Made by a program: the position numbers and the translations under genes
Source: Cranoglanis bouderius
Taxonomy: Eukaryota > Chordata > Actinopteri > Siluriformes > Cranoglanididae
Length of the DNA: 64,000 bases
Assembly (NCBI GenBank): GCA_023630585.1
Contig: CM042536.1
Location: 22,893,904 to 22,957,903 of the forward strand
Reading direction: 5' to 3'
Notes under the pieces: model-generated
What the model was told of the DNA's origin: nothing
What the model saw: the letters and a program-made list of their open reading frames with translations, nothing else
Database searches by the model: none
Part shown: in pieces, positions 11,601 through 22,167 of the stretch
How positions within the stretch are numbered: position 1 is the first letter of the stretch
Layout of the letters: each line of letters begins with the position of its first letter

Positions 11601-14600
11601 CAACGGATCTTGGATTCAGTATGTTCTCAGTTTTCGGTTCAGGTCACAAAGTGAGTCAACTGTGTCATTTACATGTTTATCGACTCAGTTTGGCTCCCTT
11701 ATATTTCACTCGTCAGGGCTGAGGGTTTTTAAAATGATTATTTTTCATAATTATATACTGGAATTCTTTAACCATTAACCCTAACATTACGTAGATAAGT
11801 TCAATTCAGATAGAACCGGTTTGGCTGATCGATTAAAAAGAATCAAAATCAAAGAGATGATTCGTTCATGAGTTAGAAGTCACTATTTCTAGACGCCCGG
11901 TAAATGTCAGCAATGACGTCTTTTTTTCATGTCTTTCAGATGTCTTTGTGCTCATGTGGGAGGCTAATTTACGAACAAAGAAAGTGAATAACACATTTCG
12001 CTAAATAATCCTGCTTTCCCTGTAACCTACATTCTTAGAACCCTTAAGACTCTTCAGTTGTCCCTCTGAGGCAACTCTTAAGGGTTTTATGTAGAACAAC
12101 AACAAATGATTACAACAAATGATTTAATTATCAGAAAGGGTTCTAAATAAAAATGTTTTAAAAAAAAATCATCCACCGAACCCTTAAAGAACCCTTGAAG
12201 TACCCCTTTTCCTCACAGCTCACAGCTCCACTGTCCCTGGTTTGGGTTTGGGTTATTGTCTGTGTGGAGTTCCACATGTCACATATGGTTTCTTCCGGGT
12301 TCTCCGGTCTCCTCCCACATCCCCAAAAACATGCCAGTAGGTGGATTAGCAAATCAAAATTGGCCCTAGTTGTGAATGAGTGTGCGATGGACTAGCATCC
12401 CATTCAAGGTGTATTCCCAGCTCACGCCCGGTATTCCCGGGATAGACTCTGGGAATCTGTCGCAACTCTGATCAGCGCTTACTGGAAAGGAATGAATAAA
12501 ATGTTCCTGTAACATCGCCGCACTATTTTTAGTTTCCATACATTTCCATAATGCTAGTTTGTGTCTATCCGTGAACATCTTGTAACGTGTGCAACGGCCA
12601 CTATTACAGCAGACGTTCTTATAACGTTGCAGGGACATTATTTCTGGAATGTTATGCAAGCATCCTCCCTTCACAATCCCCTGTGAATGCTTTCATCTTT
12701 TTATGTAGTAGTCTCTGTATATAGTATTTGCATTCTGAGCCTTATGATGTTGCCCTTTGTTCATATTTCTCTCATTTCTACTTCTTTAGTTGTGTAGTTT
12801 GGTTTTCTCCTGTTTCTGCCCCGGCTTCTGCACCATAATGGGTCCCCAACTGTGTATTATGGATAATGACTGCATTAAAGTCTTGGAAAGAACCACAATA
12901 AAACAACTCTCCAGCTGCGTCACACTGCTCTTCGCTAGTCTTTAGTGATGGAAATTGGCCATTTTTCAAGAGGAATGGACCAACTACTGTTTTTTTTAAA
13001 CAAATGTGAACAGGAAATGTATTTATTTATTTATTTATTTATTTTAAAAAATATTGACCCCAGGTACATCATCACAATACTGAGTCTCAGTTTGTAAATT
13101 ATACGGAGAGCTCATGGTGTGCTGATTTTGTGGATAAATGAGCTGCAAATTGTGTCATTTTCAAGGACTTTTCATAGCGACAATCCTATTTAAATGTCTG
13201 TGTGACCCTGTGAGATTCATATTACAGCCTCCGTGTTCCCATTTCCTGTTTGATGTGGGCAGTCTGGGGTTTTTGACACTGTTTATCTCGATGACTTTAA
13301 AACATTGACTAGCTGATGATGATGTCACCAGGTACTTACGTAATGAATAAAAAAATGACAATGACAGCTTGTTGTTCATGTTACCAAGAAACCACAAAAC
13401 GTAAAGTCCTCTGTCCAGAAAACTTAAAGTTACAGCTTTACCTCTGACTGTCACATACATGTTACATAAACGTCTCCTTAGAGAAAACTTCACCATGTCA
13501 ATGATTATACACAGTTTTAGCGCCTGATGTTAATATTAATACGTGTGCAGTCCGATTCAGAAGAACCAAAATGCACTGCAAAGCTAATTTTATTCCATTA
13601 GTCCTTTTAAAAAAAAAACAAAAACAAAAAACAAACATTTATTTTAGATAGGGAAATATTTTAATTCCCGGAAGTAAGGTTATTGTTAAAGAGCTGTCAG
13701 TTGTATTTTAATTGTAAATGAGCTGTTCGTCCTGTCTTTATTCATCTTTGCCCCATAGTTTTGTCAGTGCTCTTTAAATGGAGGTGTGCAGTAAAGGAAG
13801 ATGATTAAGGGCTCAGTGAGAGTGATGTCTCTGAAACCCCGTGAAGTGTCAGATAAGCGGCTAATGAAGGAGTGTATCATTTAATCAGAGAGGAGAGATC
13901 ACTCCAGCGTTATGGAAATGGATGTGAAATGCATCTCACACAGCATGCAGTCTCTCTCTCTCTCTATCTCTCTCTCTCTCTATTGTGTCTGCTCTCTGCC
14001 TGATAACGGCTGCTTTTATAATGGCTCACGCTGGTTCATTTCCACATTACACAATATATTCACTCTAACAACGACGGTACTGATCTGATTCTGACCAGAG
14101 GTAATGTGTTAATGGATAGATGAACTGTAAGATTGCTGAATGGATGGAAGGATAGATAGTTAGATGACTAGCCAGATATATGGATGGATAAATGGATGAA
14201 TAGTTAGAGCACTTAATGAATGGATGGATGGATGGATGAATAGAGAGATGGATAAATGGGTCGACGAATAGATGTACAGATAAATGAATGGGTGGATGAA
14301 TAGTTAGCAGCAGCTAATAGATGTATGGATGGATGGAGTAATGGGTAGTAAGATAAATAGGTAAGGATGGTAAGTACAGATGGTTAAACATAGTTGAATG
14401 GTTGGATGGATAGTTAGACAGAGCACTTAATGGATGGATAAATAAATAAATAGATTGCTGGATACATGGATGAATAGATAGATGGATGAATGGATGGATG
14501 AATAGATAGATGGATGAATAGATGGATGAATAGATAGATGGATGGATGGATGTAAGGAAGGGTGACTAGATGGGTGGATAGATGGATGAATGGATAAAAG

Positions 14601-17600
14601 GATGAATAGATAGATGGATGGATGGATGGATGGAAGGATGAATAGATGGATGGAAGGATGAATAGATGGATGGATGGATGAATGGATGGATGAAAGGATG
14701 AATAGATAGATGGATGGAAAGATGGATGGAGGGATGAATAGACGGAAGGATGGATCCATTATTGATGCTGTAAATAAATGACCTTGTTCCAGCAAACTGC
14801 ATGAAGTACAGATATGAAATTACAAAACATAAAAAAAAAATTATGACAAACAATTACACAAAAAATAATAAAAACATAACAGTAAGCGACCGTGAACAAT
14901 CACTCTGGTGGAAGATTTAAAAAAAAAAATCCTGTTCTGGTGTCTTTGGAAATGTTCATTTATCCATCACAACATAGTGCCATATTTATTATAATTATTA
15001 TGCAACTGAATAATGTGAGCGTGTGAATTGTATTCGAACGAAGCGAGAATAAATGTATTTTTCTCTCAGACCGCATGTACACACGCATATTTATTCCTGC
15101 GGAGCGTGAAGCAGCCGTGCTGTCACACACTAAATCATGGAAATAGGCCAAAGGGAAGAGAGCAGGGGGTGTGATGAGCAGTGCTAAATGTTTCTCTGTT
15201 TGTCGTTTATCTTAGGGACTCTGGGTCAGCTGGAGCTCTCGAAGAGCCGCATGGGGACGTTTGTGGAGGCGGGAGCTGCTGCAGCTGAGGGCTCACAGGA
15301 AGACGGGTGAGAAATCTATAAATTAGGACTGAGGTCAAGCAGCCTTGACCCCTACTGCACAACCTGTGTGTGTGCGCTGGAGTGGACGAGCACGAAATGT
15401 GAAACCATTACATGATAAAAGGTTGTTTATTCAAAACCTCTTCTCGAGAAATCCTGTGTATTCGTTAGATTTACATAAAACTGCAGCACTGTCGAGTTCT
15501 GGATTGTGATTGGTCAGAAGGTGTTGATTCGTTTTCTATAACAGCAGCTCTGACAGTAGCGCAGCTGCAAATCACAGGTTTATATTAACACGCTTGTTCT
15601 AATACTTTATCATTTCTATAGAAACCATATAGTCATTCACTGGGACGTGTACGGTGGATGCTCCATTGATAATAAATGGATTAAAAAAAAAAAATCGTTG
15701 ATACTGTATGGTGAAGTTATCTGTGAGGAGACCTACACAGTGTTTTACGTTTATGGAAGGAGTCTCCAGTGTCAGTGCAGGAGTCAGAGGTAAAGCTGTA
15801 ACTTTAGGTTTGTGGTTTCTCTGTAACAAAGAACAACAAGCTGTGTTTTATCATCTTATTAACTTCTAGAGAGAGAAAGAATAAAGAGAGGCTGGTGAGG
15901 GAATGACTGTTTATAGCTGCTATAACGTAAGTGAGAAGAGGAACTAACTCGTTTCACAGACGTTCCACAACATTACATGTAGCTAGAAATGGCTAAAAAG
16001 TGTGACGTCATTCTTTAATGAATTAAAAAAAAATAATTATTGGCAAATTGCTGTGATATACAGTATCTCACAAAAGTGAGTACACCCTTCACATTTTTGT
16101 AAATATTTTATTATATCTTTTCATGGGACAACACTGACGAAATGACACTTTGCTACAATGTAAAGTAGTGAGTGTACAGCTTGTATAACAGTGTAAACTT
16201 GCTGTCCCCTCAAAATAACTCAACACACAGCCATTAATGTCTAAACCACTGACAACAAAAGTGAGTACTCCCCTAAGTGAAAATGTCCAAATTGGGCCCA
16301 AAGTGTCAATATTTTGTGTGGCCACCATTATTTTCCAGCACTGCCTTAACCCTGTTGGGCATGGAGTTCACCAGAGCTTCACAGGTTGCCATTGGAGTCC
16401 TCTTCCACTCCTCCATGATGACATCACAGACCTGGTGGATGTTAGAGACCTTGCGCTCCTCCACCTTCAGTTTGAGGATGCCCCACACATGCTCAACAGG
16501 GTTTAGGTCTGGAGACATGCTTGGCCAGTCCATCACCTTTACCCTCAACTTCTTTAGCAAGGCAGTGGTCGTCTTGGAGGTGTGTTTGGAGTCGTTATCA
16601 TGTTGGAATACTGCCCTGTGGCCCAGTTTCCGAAGGGAGGGGATCATGTTCTGCTTCAGTATGTCACAGTACATGTTGGCATTAGCTCCCCAGTGCTGGC
16701 AGCACTCATGCAGCCCCAGACCATGACACTCCCACCACCATGCTTGACTGTAGGCAAGACACACTGGTCTTTGTACTCATCACTTGGTTGCCGCCACACA
16801 CGCTTGACACCATCTGAACCAAATAAATTTGTCTTGGTCTCACCAGACCACAGGACATGGTTCCAGTAATCCATGTCCTTAGTCTGCTTGTCTTCAGCAA
16901 ACTGTTTGTTTCTTGTGCATCATCTTTAGAAGAGGCTTCCTTCTGGGACGACAGCCATGCAGACCAATTTGATGCAGTGTGGGGCGTATGGTCTGAGCAC
17001 TGACAGGCTGACCCCCCACCCCTTCAACTTCTGCAGCAATGCTGGCAGCACTCATACGTCTATTCTGCAAAGCCAACCTCTGGATATGATGCTGAGCACG
17101 TGCACTCAACTTCTTAGGTCGACTATGGCGAGGCCTGTTCTGAGTGGAACCTGTCCTGTTAAACCGCTGTATGGTCTTGGCCACTGTGCTGCAGCTCAGT
17201 TTCAGGGTGTTGGCATCTTCTTATAGCCTAGGCCATCTTCATGTAGAGCAACAATTCCTTTTTTCAGATCCTCAGAGAGTTCTTTGCCATGAGGTGCCAT
17301 GTTGAACTTCCAGTGACCAGTATGAGAGAGTGTGAGAGTGATAACACCAAACTTAATACACCTGCTCCCCATTCACACCTGAGACCTTGTAACACTAACG
17401 AGTCACATGACACCGGGGAAGAAAAATGGCTAATTGGGCCCAATTTGGACATTTTCACTTAGGGGTGCACTCACTTTTGTTGCCAGCTGTTTAGACATTA
17501 ATGGCTGTGTGTTGAGTTATTTTGAGGTGACAGCAAATTTACACTGTTATACAAGCTGTACACTCACTACTTTACATTGTAGCAAAGTGTCATTTCGTCA

Positions 17601-18407
17601 GTGTTGTCCCATGAAATGATATAATAAAATATTTACAAAAATGTGAAGGGTGTACTCACTATTGTGAGATACTGTATATCACAGCAATTTGCCAATAATT
17701 AAAATTTTTTAATTCATTAAAGAATGACGTCACGCTTTTTAGCCATTTCTAGCTACATGTAATGTTGTGGAACGTCTGTGAAACGAGTTAGTTCCTCTTC
17801 TCACTTACGTTATAGCAGCTATAAACAGTCGTTCCCTCACCAGCCTCTCTTTATTCTTTCTCTCTCTAGAAGTTAATACGACGATAAAACACAGCTTGTT
17901 GTTCTTTGTTACAGAGAATCCACAAACCTAAAGTTACAGCTTTACCTCTGACTCTGACATTGTAGCAAAGTGTCATTTCTTCAGCGTTGTCCCATGAAAA
18001 GTTATAATAAAATATTTACAAAAATGTGAGGGGTGTACTCACTTTTGTGAGATACTGCAAGAGAAAACTTTGGGTTTTGGTTTTATAGAAAACGAATCAT
18101 CTTCAGCATAGTAACAGTAACTCTACACCGTCAAATGCATGCCAAAATCTGATTGTTTCGAAGCGAGCCGTGTTCCAGCGTGTAATCTGATCGTATGCAT
18201 GCTAGAACTGTACACTTTTGGTAACAAGACTGATAGATTATAGAAACATGGCTGGTGTAAGTGAGAGCACAGGTGTCATTTTAATTATACAAAAAAAATT
18301 AAAGCGAATCCTGCAAGCTAGTGATTAAAGCAATGATGCTTCAGTAAATTACCTGCAGTGGTTTTAATTTTGAAATATTGTCAGGTTGTTTCCGTGCCCA
18401 GGAATGG

Positions 18408-18469
<62 letters not shown>

Positions 18470-20313
18470 GCTCATTATATTTTCATCCTGGTGATTTCCC
18501 TCTCTCGATATGGCCGTGTCTCCGGAGCCTGCGTGTAATTTGATTCTGATTTCCAGCAGCATGCAGTCGTGAGTGTGTGGCTCGCTGGAGAATAGTGTGA
18601 TCGTAACTTGTAGGCTTTGATGGCCGTTTTGTATTAAACTCTTTTTTTTTGTTCTCTACTTTGCGAACTTTTGTGTAACATGTTCATGAAGAACCGGAAG
18701 AGTTCACAAAGAGTCCAAGAAAAATATTTTCTATACACTTCACCATTTATTTGAATTTATTTAAACTATCCATGGTTTGTTATTGAAATAAAAATTTTAT
18801 AATTCAGGGAATTACGCTGTATATGATTTATTGTAAAGTAAAACTGATCAGTTTATAGTTTAGAAAACCCAAAACAAAAACCACAAGTGGTGAAAAGCTG
18901 ACTGAATAAACCTGAGCATCAGACGAGCGAGTGAATCTGGGACACTGCACTAAACTGTACACCTCACACAACTGTTACACAAAAGAGAGAGAGAGAGAGA
19001 GAGAGCGCGAGAGCGCGAGAGCATGTACGTTTGATTGGAAGTGCTTACAAATATGTGTGTGTGTGTGTGTGTGTGTGTTTGTGTGTGCATGCATAACCTC
19101 CCATCTTGCTCGTCATGCAGTATAAATGACACTATCAAGGAGAGCAGTGGTGTATGTCACCATGACAACCACATCCTCAGCATCTTCACTGCTGAAAGGA
19201 GTGCAGTACGCTCGCAGAAATGACAGTTAGTGTTTAGAGCTTATTTCTACACTTGTGTCAAGAGTAAACCAGAGCAAACCTTTTATTTATTTGTCCTTAC
19301 GATAGAAATTTACAACTGAGACATGTTTCTGACCGTTCTGAATTTAGTTCAGTTTAATTCAATTATTTCATTGGCACAGAAGCCACGCCTCCTTTCATTA
19401 AACGGAAACGCTATGCCTCCTTCAGTAGGACTGATGGAAGCCTTGAGACACCTTATTGATTAGTCCCAGTTTTTAGGGCTCTGACTCTTTGTTAGTCCCA
19501 TTGTTTAAGATGTGAAAGCTCACTTGGTTAGTCCAGTCTTATTCCAGTCTGGACTCATGGTTAGTCCCAGTATTTATGGCCCTGACTCTTGGTTAGTCCA
19601 ATCTTTAAGGCTATGACTTTTGTTTAGTCCCAGTCCTTAATACTCTGATTCTTGGTAAGACCCAGTTTTAAAGACTCTGACTCTTTGTTAGTCCCAGTCT
19701 TTATGACTCTGACGCTTCATTAGTCCCAGTCTTTAATACTCTGACTCTTGGTTAGTCCAGTCTTTAAGACTCTGACTCTTCATTAGTCCCAGTCTTTAAT
19801 ACTCTGACTCTTGGTTAGACCCAGTCTTAAAGACTCTGACTCTTCGTTAGTCCCAGTCTTTAAGACTCTGACTCTTCGTTAGTCCAGTCTTTAAGGCTAT
19901 GACTCTTGGTTAGTCCCAGTCTTTAAGACTCTGACTCTTGGTTAGACCCAGTCTTAAAGACTCTGACTCTTCGTTAGTCCCAGTCATTAAGACTCTGACT
20001 CTTGGTTATTCTTTAGGATTCAGTCTCCTAGTTATTCTCAGTCTTTAGGGCTCTGACTGTTGGTTAGTCCCAGTCTTTAGGGCTATGACTCTTAGTTAGT
20101 CCCAGTCTTGAGGGCTCTGACTCTCAGTTAGTCCCAGTCATGAGGGCTCTGACTCTCGGATAGATATTAAAATGTGTTACTATGTATGCATTTTATCAAA
20201 TCTGAATACTACTCATCATGTATTTTCTCTTCTTTTTCTCCAGACCCTCTACAGATGTTCCAGATATTTTGGGCAGGCGTAAACCCAAACTCTCAGAGGT
20301 GGACCTTCCATAA
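7966..20313 (+). CDS. kncn: Kinocilin (five coding exons)
   Basis: Spliced coding sequence: 7966-8113, 11108-11176, 11259-11330, 15216-15306, 20244-20313, 450 nt, 149 residues plus TAA. All junctions are GT-AG and phases match (1,1,1,2). The ATG is fixed by an in-frame TGA immediately before it. Kinocilin is a small membrane protein of the inner-ear hair-cell kinocilium and apical microtubule-rich regions. Residues ~11-30 (LRVGSALLSIVSGCIIIGV) and ~38-58 (GGVFLGAGGLGLLISVYPF) are the two hydrophobic helices. The signature GCIIIGVSK, GGVFLGA, YPFIKAWFN and HHILPNIG matches the mammalian protein as I remember it. The soluble tail after residue ~75 is poorly conserved and slightly longer than the ~120-residue mammalian form; it includes an Ala-rich stretch and a basic GRRKPK near the end. 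Intron 2 is only 82 bp, while introns 1, 3 and 4 are 3-5 kb and full of repeats. Confidence 0.93.
8240..8396. repeat. Purine-rich GAGAA/GAAGA array in kncn intron 1
   Basis: Imperfect tandem AGAGA/AGAAG pentamers with GATGAGACGAG variants, all purine on the + strand. Such polypurine tracts can form triplex DNA. Confidence 0.85.
8594..8642. repeat. (GT)n microsatellite in kncn intron 1
   Basis: About 24 GT units with one GC interruption. Confidence 0.9.
9396..10903 (-). mobile_element. Tc1-like element A (1.5 kb) in kncn intron 1
   Basis: Bounded by CAGGTGCATCTCAATAAATT at the left and its complement at the right (ending GAGATGCACCTG). Terminal inverted repeats are about 200 bp (9396-~9597 and ~10702-10903), the long form seen in fish Tc1 elements. 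The right end is followed by TA; at the left the expected TA is now CA. The element sits inside an (AGAC)n-rich tract: GACAGACAG words flank it on both sides (9300-9390 and 10912-11000). The transposase runs antisense to kncn. TIRs are well matched, so insertion was fairly recent on the scale of this window. Confidence 0.95.
9676..10641 (-). pseudogene. Tc1-like transposase, near-full, premature stop
   Basis: Open for 306 codons from an ATG at 10641. N-terminal paired-type helix-turn-helix (FIAKEAGCSQSAVSKHVNRK), then GRKK and GRKR basic patches, then the DDE domain. D135 (VLFSDEGKF) and D225 (FQQDLAPAHTAK) are visible, and the third position, NPIDSLWG, is D260 rather than the E usual in Tc1 elements, spaced 34 residues from D225. 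After SMPR a TGA (9721-9723) interrupts; fourteen more codons continue in the same frame to a natural stop at 9676-9678 and end in the family's PTKY tail. CGA to TGA by CpG deamination explains the stop. The loss of 15 residues and the altered acid make activity unlikely. Confidence 0.9.
11108..11176 (+). CDS. kncn: kncn coding exon 2
   Basis: Acceptor CTACAG|GT at 11107. Encodes GLLISVYPFIKAWFNVHH and LPNI, the most conserved part of the family. The donor is G|GTGCGA, a weaker donor than those of the other exons. Confidence 0.93.
11259..11330 (+). CDS. kncn: kncn coding exon 3
   Basis: Acceptor TTCTCCCAG|GA and donor AAG|GTAAGT, both strong. Encodes NFRVHPIAPTLAPEQPS and SLRRE. The start of this segment corresponds to the RIHP motif of the mammalian protein; the rest is divergent. 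Confidence 0.9.
12030..12200. repeat. AAGGGTTCT-type dispersed repeat in kncn intron 3
   Basis: GAACCCTTAAGA and CTTAAGGGTTTT face each other near 12040-12085, and AAGGGTTCT/GAACCCTTAAAGAACCC recur at 12135-12200. The same words appear at 42505-42625. Looks like a small foldback element; family name unknown to me. Confidence 0.55.
12215..12505 (+). repeat. SINE/LINE-tail-like dispersed repeat in kncn intron 3
   Basis: Contains the characteristic fish series GGGTTCTCCGGTCTCCTCCC, CCAAAAACATGCCAGTAGG, GTGAATGAGTGTGCGATGGA, CCCGGGATAGACTCTGGGA and a terminal GGAATGAATAAA. This order is well known as a high-copy teleost retroposon tail. It is about 75-80 percent intact by eye and has no coding capacity. 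Confidence 0.75.
13383..13510 (-). repeat. Dispersed repeat R1, partial copy 3
   Basis: Shares AAGAAACCACAAAACGTAAA, CTTAAAGTTACAGCTTTACC, TACATAAACGTCTCCTTAGA and GAAAACTTCACCATGTCAAT with the minus-oriented copies. Only the central third of the repeat remains. It lies in kncn intron 3. Confidence 0.65.
14110..14752. repeat. GGAT/GATA tetranucleotide array in kncn intron 3
   Basis: About 640 bp of imperfect GGAT, GATA and GAAT units, most regular from 14455 to 14752. The complement reads ATCC and gives a long open frame of Ile, His, Pro and Ser that is an artefact of the repeat. Confidence 0.92.
15216..15306 (+). CDS. kncn: kncn coding exon 4
   Basis: Acceptor TATCTTAG|GG and donor GG|GTGAGA. 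Encodes TLGQLELSKSRMGTFVEAG then an Ala-rich AAAAEGSQEDG. LGQLELSK may correspond to the TLEKLK motif of mammals. The frame fits exons 3 and 5 without gaps. Confidence 0.85.
15475..16060 (+). repeat. Dispersed repeat R1, copy 4 (most complete)
   Basis: The longest copy in the window. It starts at GCAGCACTGTCGAGTTCTGG and TTGTGATTGGTCAGAAGGTG, then TTCTATAACAGCAGCTCTG, TATCATTTCTATAGAAACC, GGAAGGAGTCTCCAGTGTCA, GTAACTTTAGGTTTGTGG, GAGAGGCTGGTGAGGGAATG and GTAAGTGAGAAGAGGAAC, ending near ACAACATTACATG. The part from ~15778 is repeated in inverted orientation at 17675-17957. Confidence 0.78.
16061..17674 (-). mobile_element. Tc1-like element B (1.6 kb) in kncn intron 4
   Basis: Ends are CAGTATCTCACAAAAGTGAG at the left and its near-complement at the right (TATTGTGAGATACTG). 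Both are flanked by TA (16059-16060, 17675-17676). The inverted repeats are about 230 bp and carry internal second copies of the GTGAGTAC motif (left 16261, right near 17465), the IR/DR arrangement typical of fish Tc1 elements. Same family as element C. The transposase lies on the minus strand and is broken. Confidence 0.95.
16306..17300 (-). pseudogene. Tc1-like transposase of element B, three frameshifting deletions
   Basis: Compared with element C, this copy lacks 1 bp near 17212 (GTTGGCATC for GTTGGCAATC), 5 bp near 16910 and 22 bp near 16683. The span of 995 bp plus these 28 bp equals 1,023 nt, exactly a 340-codon frame plus stop. The pieces show KTIQRFNRTGSTQNRPRHSR, LSARAQHHIQRLALQNRR, KHGGGSVMVWGC, FQHDNDSKHTSK, SPDLNPVEHVWGILK and a C-terminal NGGHTKY. 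The first catalytic Asp is lost: WSGETK stands where WSDETK is expected. The C-terminal part, missing from C, is intact here. Confidence 0.9.
17958..18057 (-). mobile_element. Extra Tc1 terminal-repeat fragment next to the palindrome
   Basis: TTGTAGCAAAGTGTCATTTC through CTCACTTTTGTGAGATACTG repeats the last ~100 bp of the right inverted repeat of elements B and C. It starts abruptly where the inverted arm stops and ends at the exact terminal CTG, but is followed by CAAGAG instead of TA. No internal sequence of the element is present. Confidence 0.88.
18413..18466. repeat. (CA)27 microsatellite in kncn intron 4
   Basis: Uninterrupted CA run ending in CATATG. Confidence 0.93.
18983..19086. 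repeat. (GA)n and (TG)n short tracts in kncn intron 4
   Basis: A GA run with GCGCGA interruptions (18983-19021), then a TG run (19053-19086) separated by ~30 bp of unique sequence. Confidence 0.85.
19430..20165 (+). repeat. ~32 bp minisatellite in kncn intron 4
   Basis: More than 20 imperfect copies of a unit close to CAGTCTTTAAGACTCTGACT followed by CTTGGTTAGTCC. Units vary between CTTGG, CTTCG and CTTCA and between AAGACT, AATACT and AGGGCT. Higher-order pairs are visible around 19690-20010, where GACCCAGTCTTAAAGA alternates with TCCCAGTCTTTAATACT, a sign of recent internal duplication. It ends only ~80 bp before the terminal kncn exon. Confidence 0.92.
20244..20313 (+). CDS. kncn: kncn terminal coding exon
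   Basis: Acceptor TTTCTCCAG|AC. Encodes PSTDVPDILGRRKPKLSE then VDLP and TAA. The only stop in frame is the terminal one. The long pyrimidine tract (20222-20240) and correct phase support it, although this tail has no mammalian counterpart that I recall. Confidence 0.82.
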
Positions 20314-20711
20314 ACATCTGAAGCTCAAACCATCAACTGTGTGAAAGAACTGCTGAAGAGAGTATTACAATATCATATCAGTTAGACTCAGGCCTACAAT
20401 TAATATCTGAGGTCAAAACCGTGTTTGCGAGTAGATGAAATACACATGAGTTATGTATGTTATTAGTATGAACATTAGGATATCTTGGCCATGAGATGTG
20501 TCTTCCCTCCTGTTGTGTTCCCTCCATCGCCCCAGGCCGTCTCTTTAGACTCCCGATCAAATGCAAATGCGACATTTATTTAAAAATGTCTCATTTCCAT
20601 TTCAGTGATGATCGATATAAGCAATCCTGATGGAAGATTTAAATCAAATCATTTTGACTCAGGCGGAACAGAAAGATTGAGGAATTTAATAGCTTTTAAA
20701 TGTGTGTTTAA

Positions 20712-20717
20712 AATAAA
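20712..20717 (+). terminator. kncn: Candidate kncn polyadenylation signal
   Basis: AATAAA about 400 nt after the kncn stop; a second AATAAA lies at 20817-20822, just before a GT-rich run that could serve as the downstream element. Either may be used. Confidence 0.5.
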
Positions 20718-20898
20718 ACGCTAAATTCTGGTACATGAGTAAAATTTGGATGACTACAAATTGTTTGAGGTAATTTGTATTTTAAAATTATTCTGGATGA
20801 TTCTATGCTGTCAAGGAATAAAATATTACAGGCAGCACACTTAAAAGTGCTGCATTACATTAAAAAATATATATCTGTGTTTGTGTCATTTTGCCTCT

Positions 20899-20905
20899 GC
20901 GTGTG

Positions 20906-20953
<48 letters not shown>
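20899..20953. repeat. (GT)n microsatellite
   Basis: About 27 GT units with one GC interruption, directly downstream of the second candidate kncn polyadenylation signal. Confidence 0.92.
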
Positions 20954-20956
<3 letters not shown>

Positions 20957-22080
20957 AAGTGTTTTCAGAGCCTGCGATGTTGGGAAAAAGGCGTTAAGAT
21001 GAGAAACATCAAAAACAAACATATTCCCCCATTTTTTTTATTTAACATTCCCCAACTTGGTCATAATTGGCTGGTTAATTATAAATATCGAAATTCATAA
21101 TTCCACAATCCTGATGATCCTAATCATCCATTTGTTTCTCCACTGCCTGGAGTTGGTTGATCTCAATCGGGGAATGATTTACTCCTTCCAGCCTGGCTCA
21201 TGTCCAGTCTGGCAACCTTGATCAGTCCAATCTGGCAACCCTGGCTGTCTCTATGTGATCTCCTCACAGAGAAAAGCAAATGCAGCAGGGAAACACAGAG
21301 CAGAGGAACGTGTCAGAGAGCCGAGACTCATCTCTACAGCTCTACAGCTTTCCCTCTGTTTATAACCGACGGCGCTCCTGGTTATTACAGAGCTTTCAGC
21401 ACACAGGATGATGGATTTATTACACATTTTTATGGCTTTTTTTTTGAAAAATAAAATATCTTCAGAGAGCTGAAGTGGTAAAACACGAGATGATAATTCA
21501 GCATCATTAAAAATTCACTGAGTGAAGGATTTACGGTGCTTTTGGCGACTTGGGATGGTGATGTAACAAAAACAAAGATTGTAATTCCAGGACATGACCT
21601 GTCTGATTTCTCTGGGCTGGATTAAGACTCCAAGATTCCTTATTACAAGTGAGTTAAAGATCCATCTTTCCTATTCTAAATTAAAGTCCAAATCAAATTT
21701 ATGTATCCGAATACATTCTGAGTTTTTGAGTTATGAATCATGTATCGATTTGACTTGCTGCCCCATACTTGGGTGAAACCAGCATTCTAGGATTTTTAAA
21801 AAACATTTTTTCAAGGAAACTAGTATAGCGGGGGAGTGAGATTAAAATGACCATTTGGTTATGCATGTGCTTCTTGAGTTTCTGGTGACATTGCAGCAGT
21901 TGTCATGACTAATCTGTGACCTTGCTTGAAGAATGCTGCCTGTGATCTCTCAAGAGCTTTCATTTTTACAACTGGTCTCGTCATGACAGTTCACAAGGGT
22001 GTTAAGACCAGCAGAGAGACGGATGTATCTTCTGTACCTTTGTGATTCTTCATTAAAATCTTTCTATCATTTCATTACAG
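20954..22080. other. Interval between kncn and tmem275
   Basis: No coding segment supported. The interval ends in TTTCATTACAG (22070-22080), a good splice acceptor, so it probably contains the intron that joins an unseen 5' UTR exon to the tmem275 coding exon. A short direct repeat (GTCTGGCAACC at 21207 and TCTGGCAACCCTGG at 21231) is the only structure noticed. Confidence 0.5.
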
Positions 22081-22167
22081 GTTGCCCGAAAGACGTCACC
22101 CAGGATTAACGATGCAACGCTAACGAGACTACATCCAAGATTACATAACGATAACCACGGTATATAA

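Larger units (their letters stand above)
15778..17957. repeat. Palindromic duplication centred on Tc1 element B
   Basis: The 283 bases left of element B (15778-16060) recur as a reverse complement immediately to its right (17675-17957). By eye there are fewer than about a dozen mismatches plus one altered A/T tract next to the element. The arms run straight into the element's own inverted repeats, so the whole is a ~2.2 kb palindrome with ~500 bp arms and the transposase remnant as spacer. The right arm ends at CTCTGACTCTGACA and joins an extra Tc1 end fragment there. Confidence 0.88.

Noticed and set aside
14427..14853. Open frames of 95-122 codons rich in Ile, His, Pro and Ser on the minus strand
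   Set aside because: Translation of the GGAT array.
16237..17226. Plus-strand frames of 89-149 codons over element B (and similarly 36068-36676 over element C, 9767-10048 over A)
   Set aside because: Antisense shadows of the transposases; no family content in these frames.
19156..19169. GTCACCATGACAAC in kncn intron 4, and GTTACCATGACAAC at 43598, as further X-boxes
   Set aside because: Each deviates from the RGNAAC half at one position and stands alone; such words are expected by chance in 64 kb.
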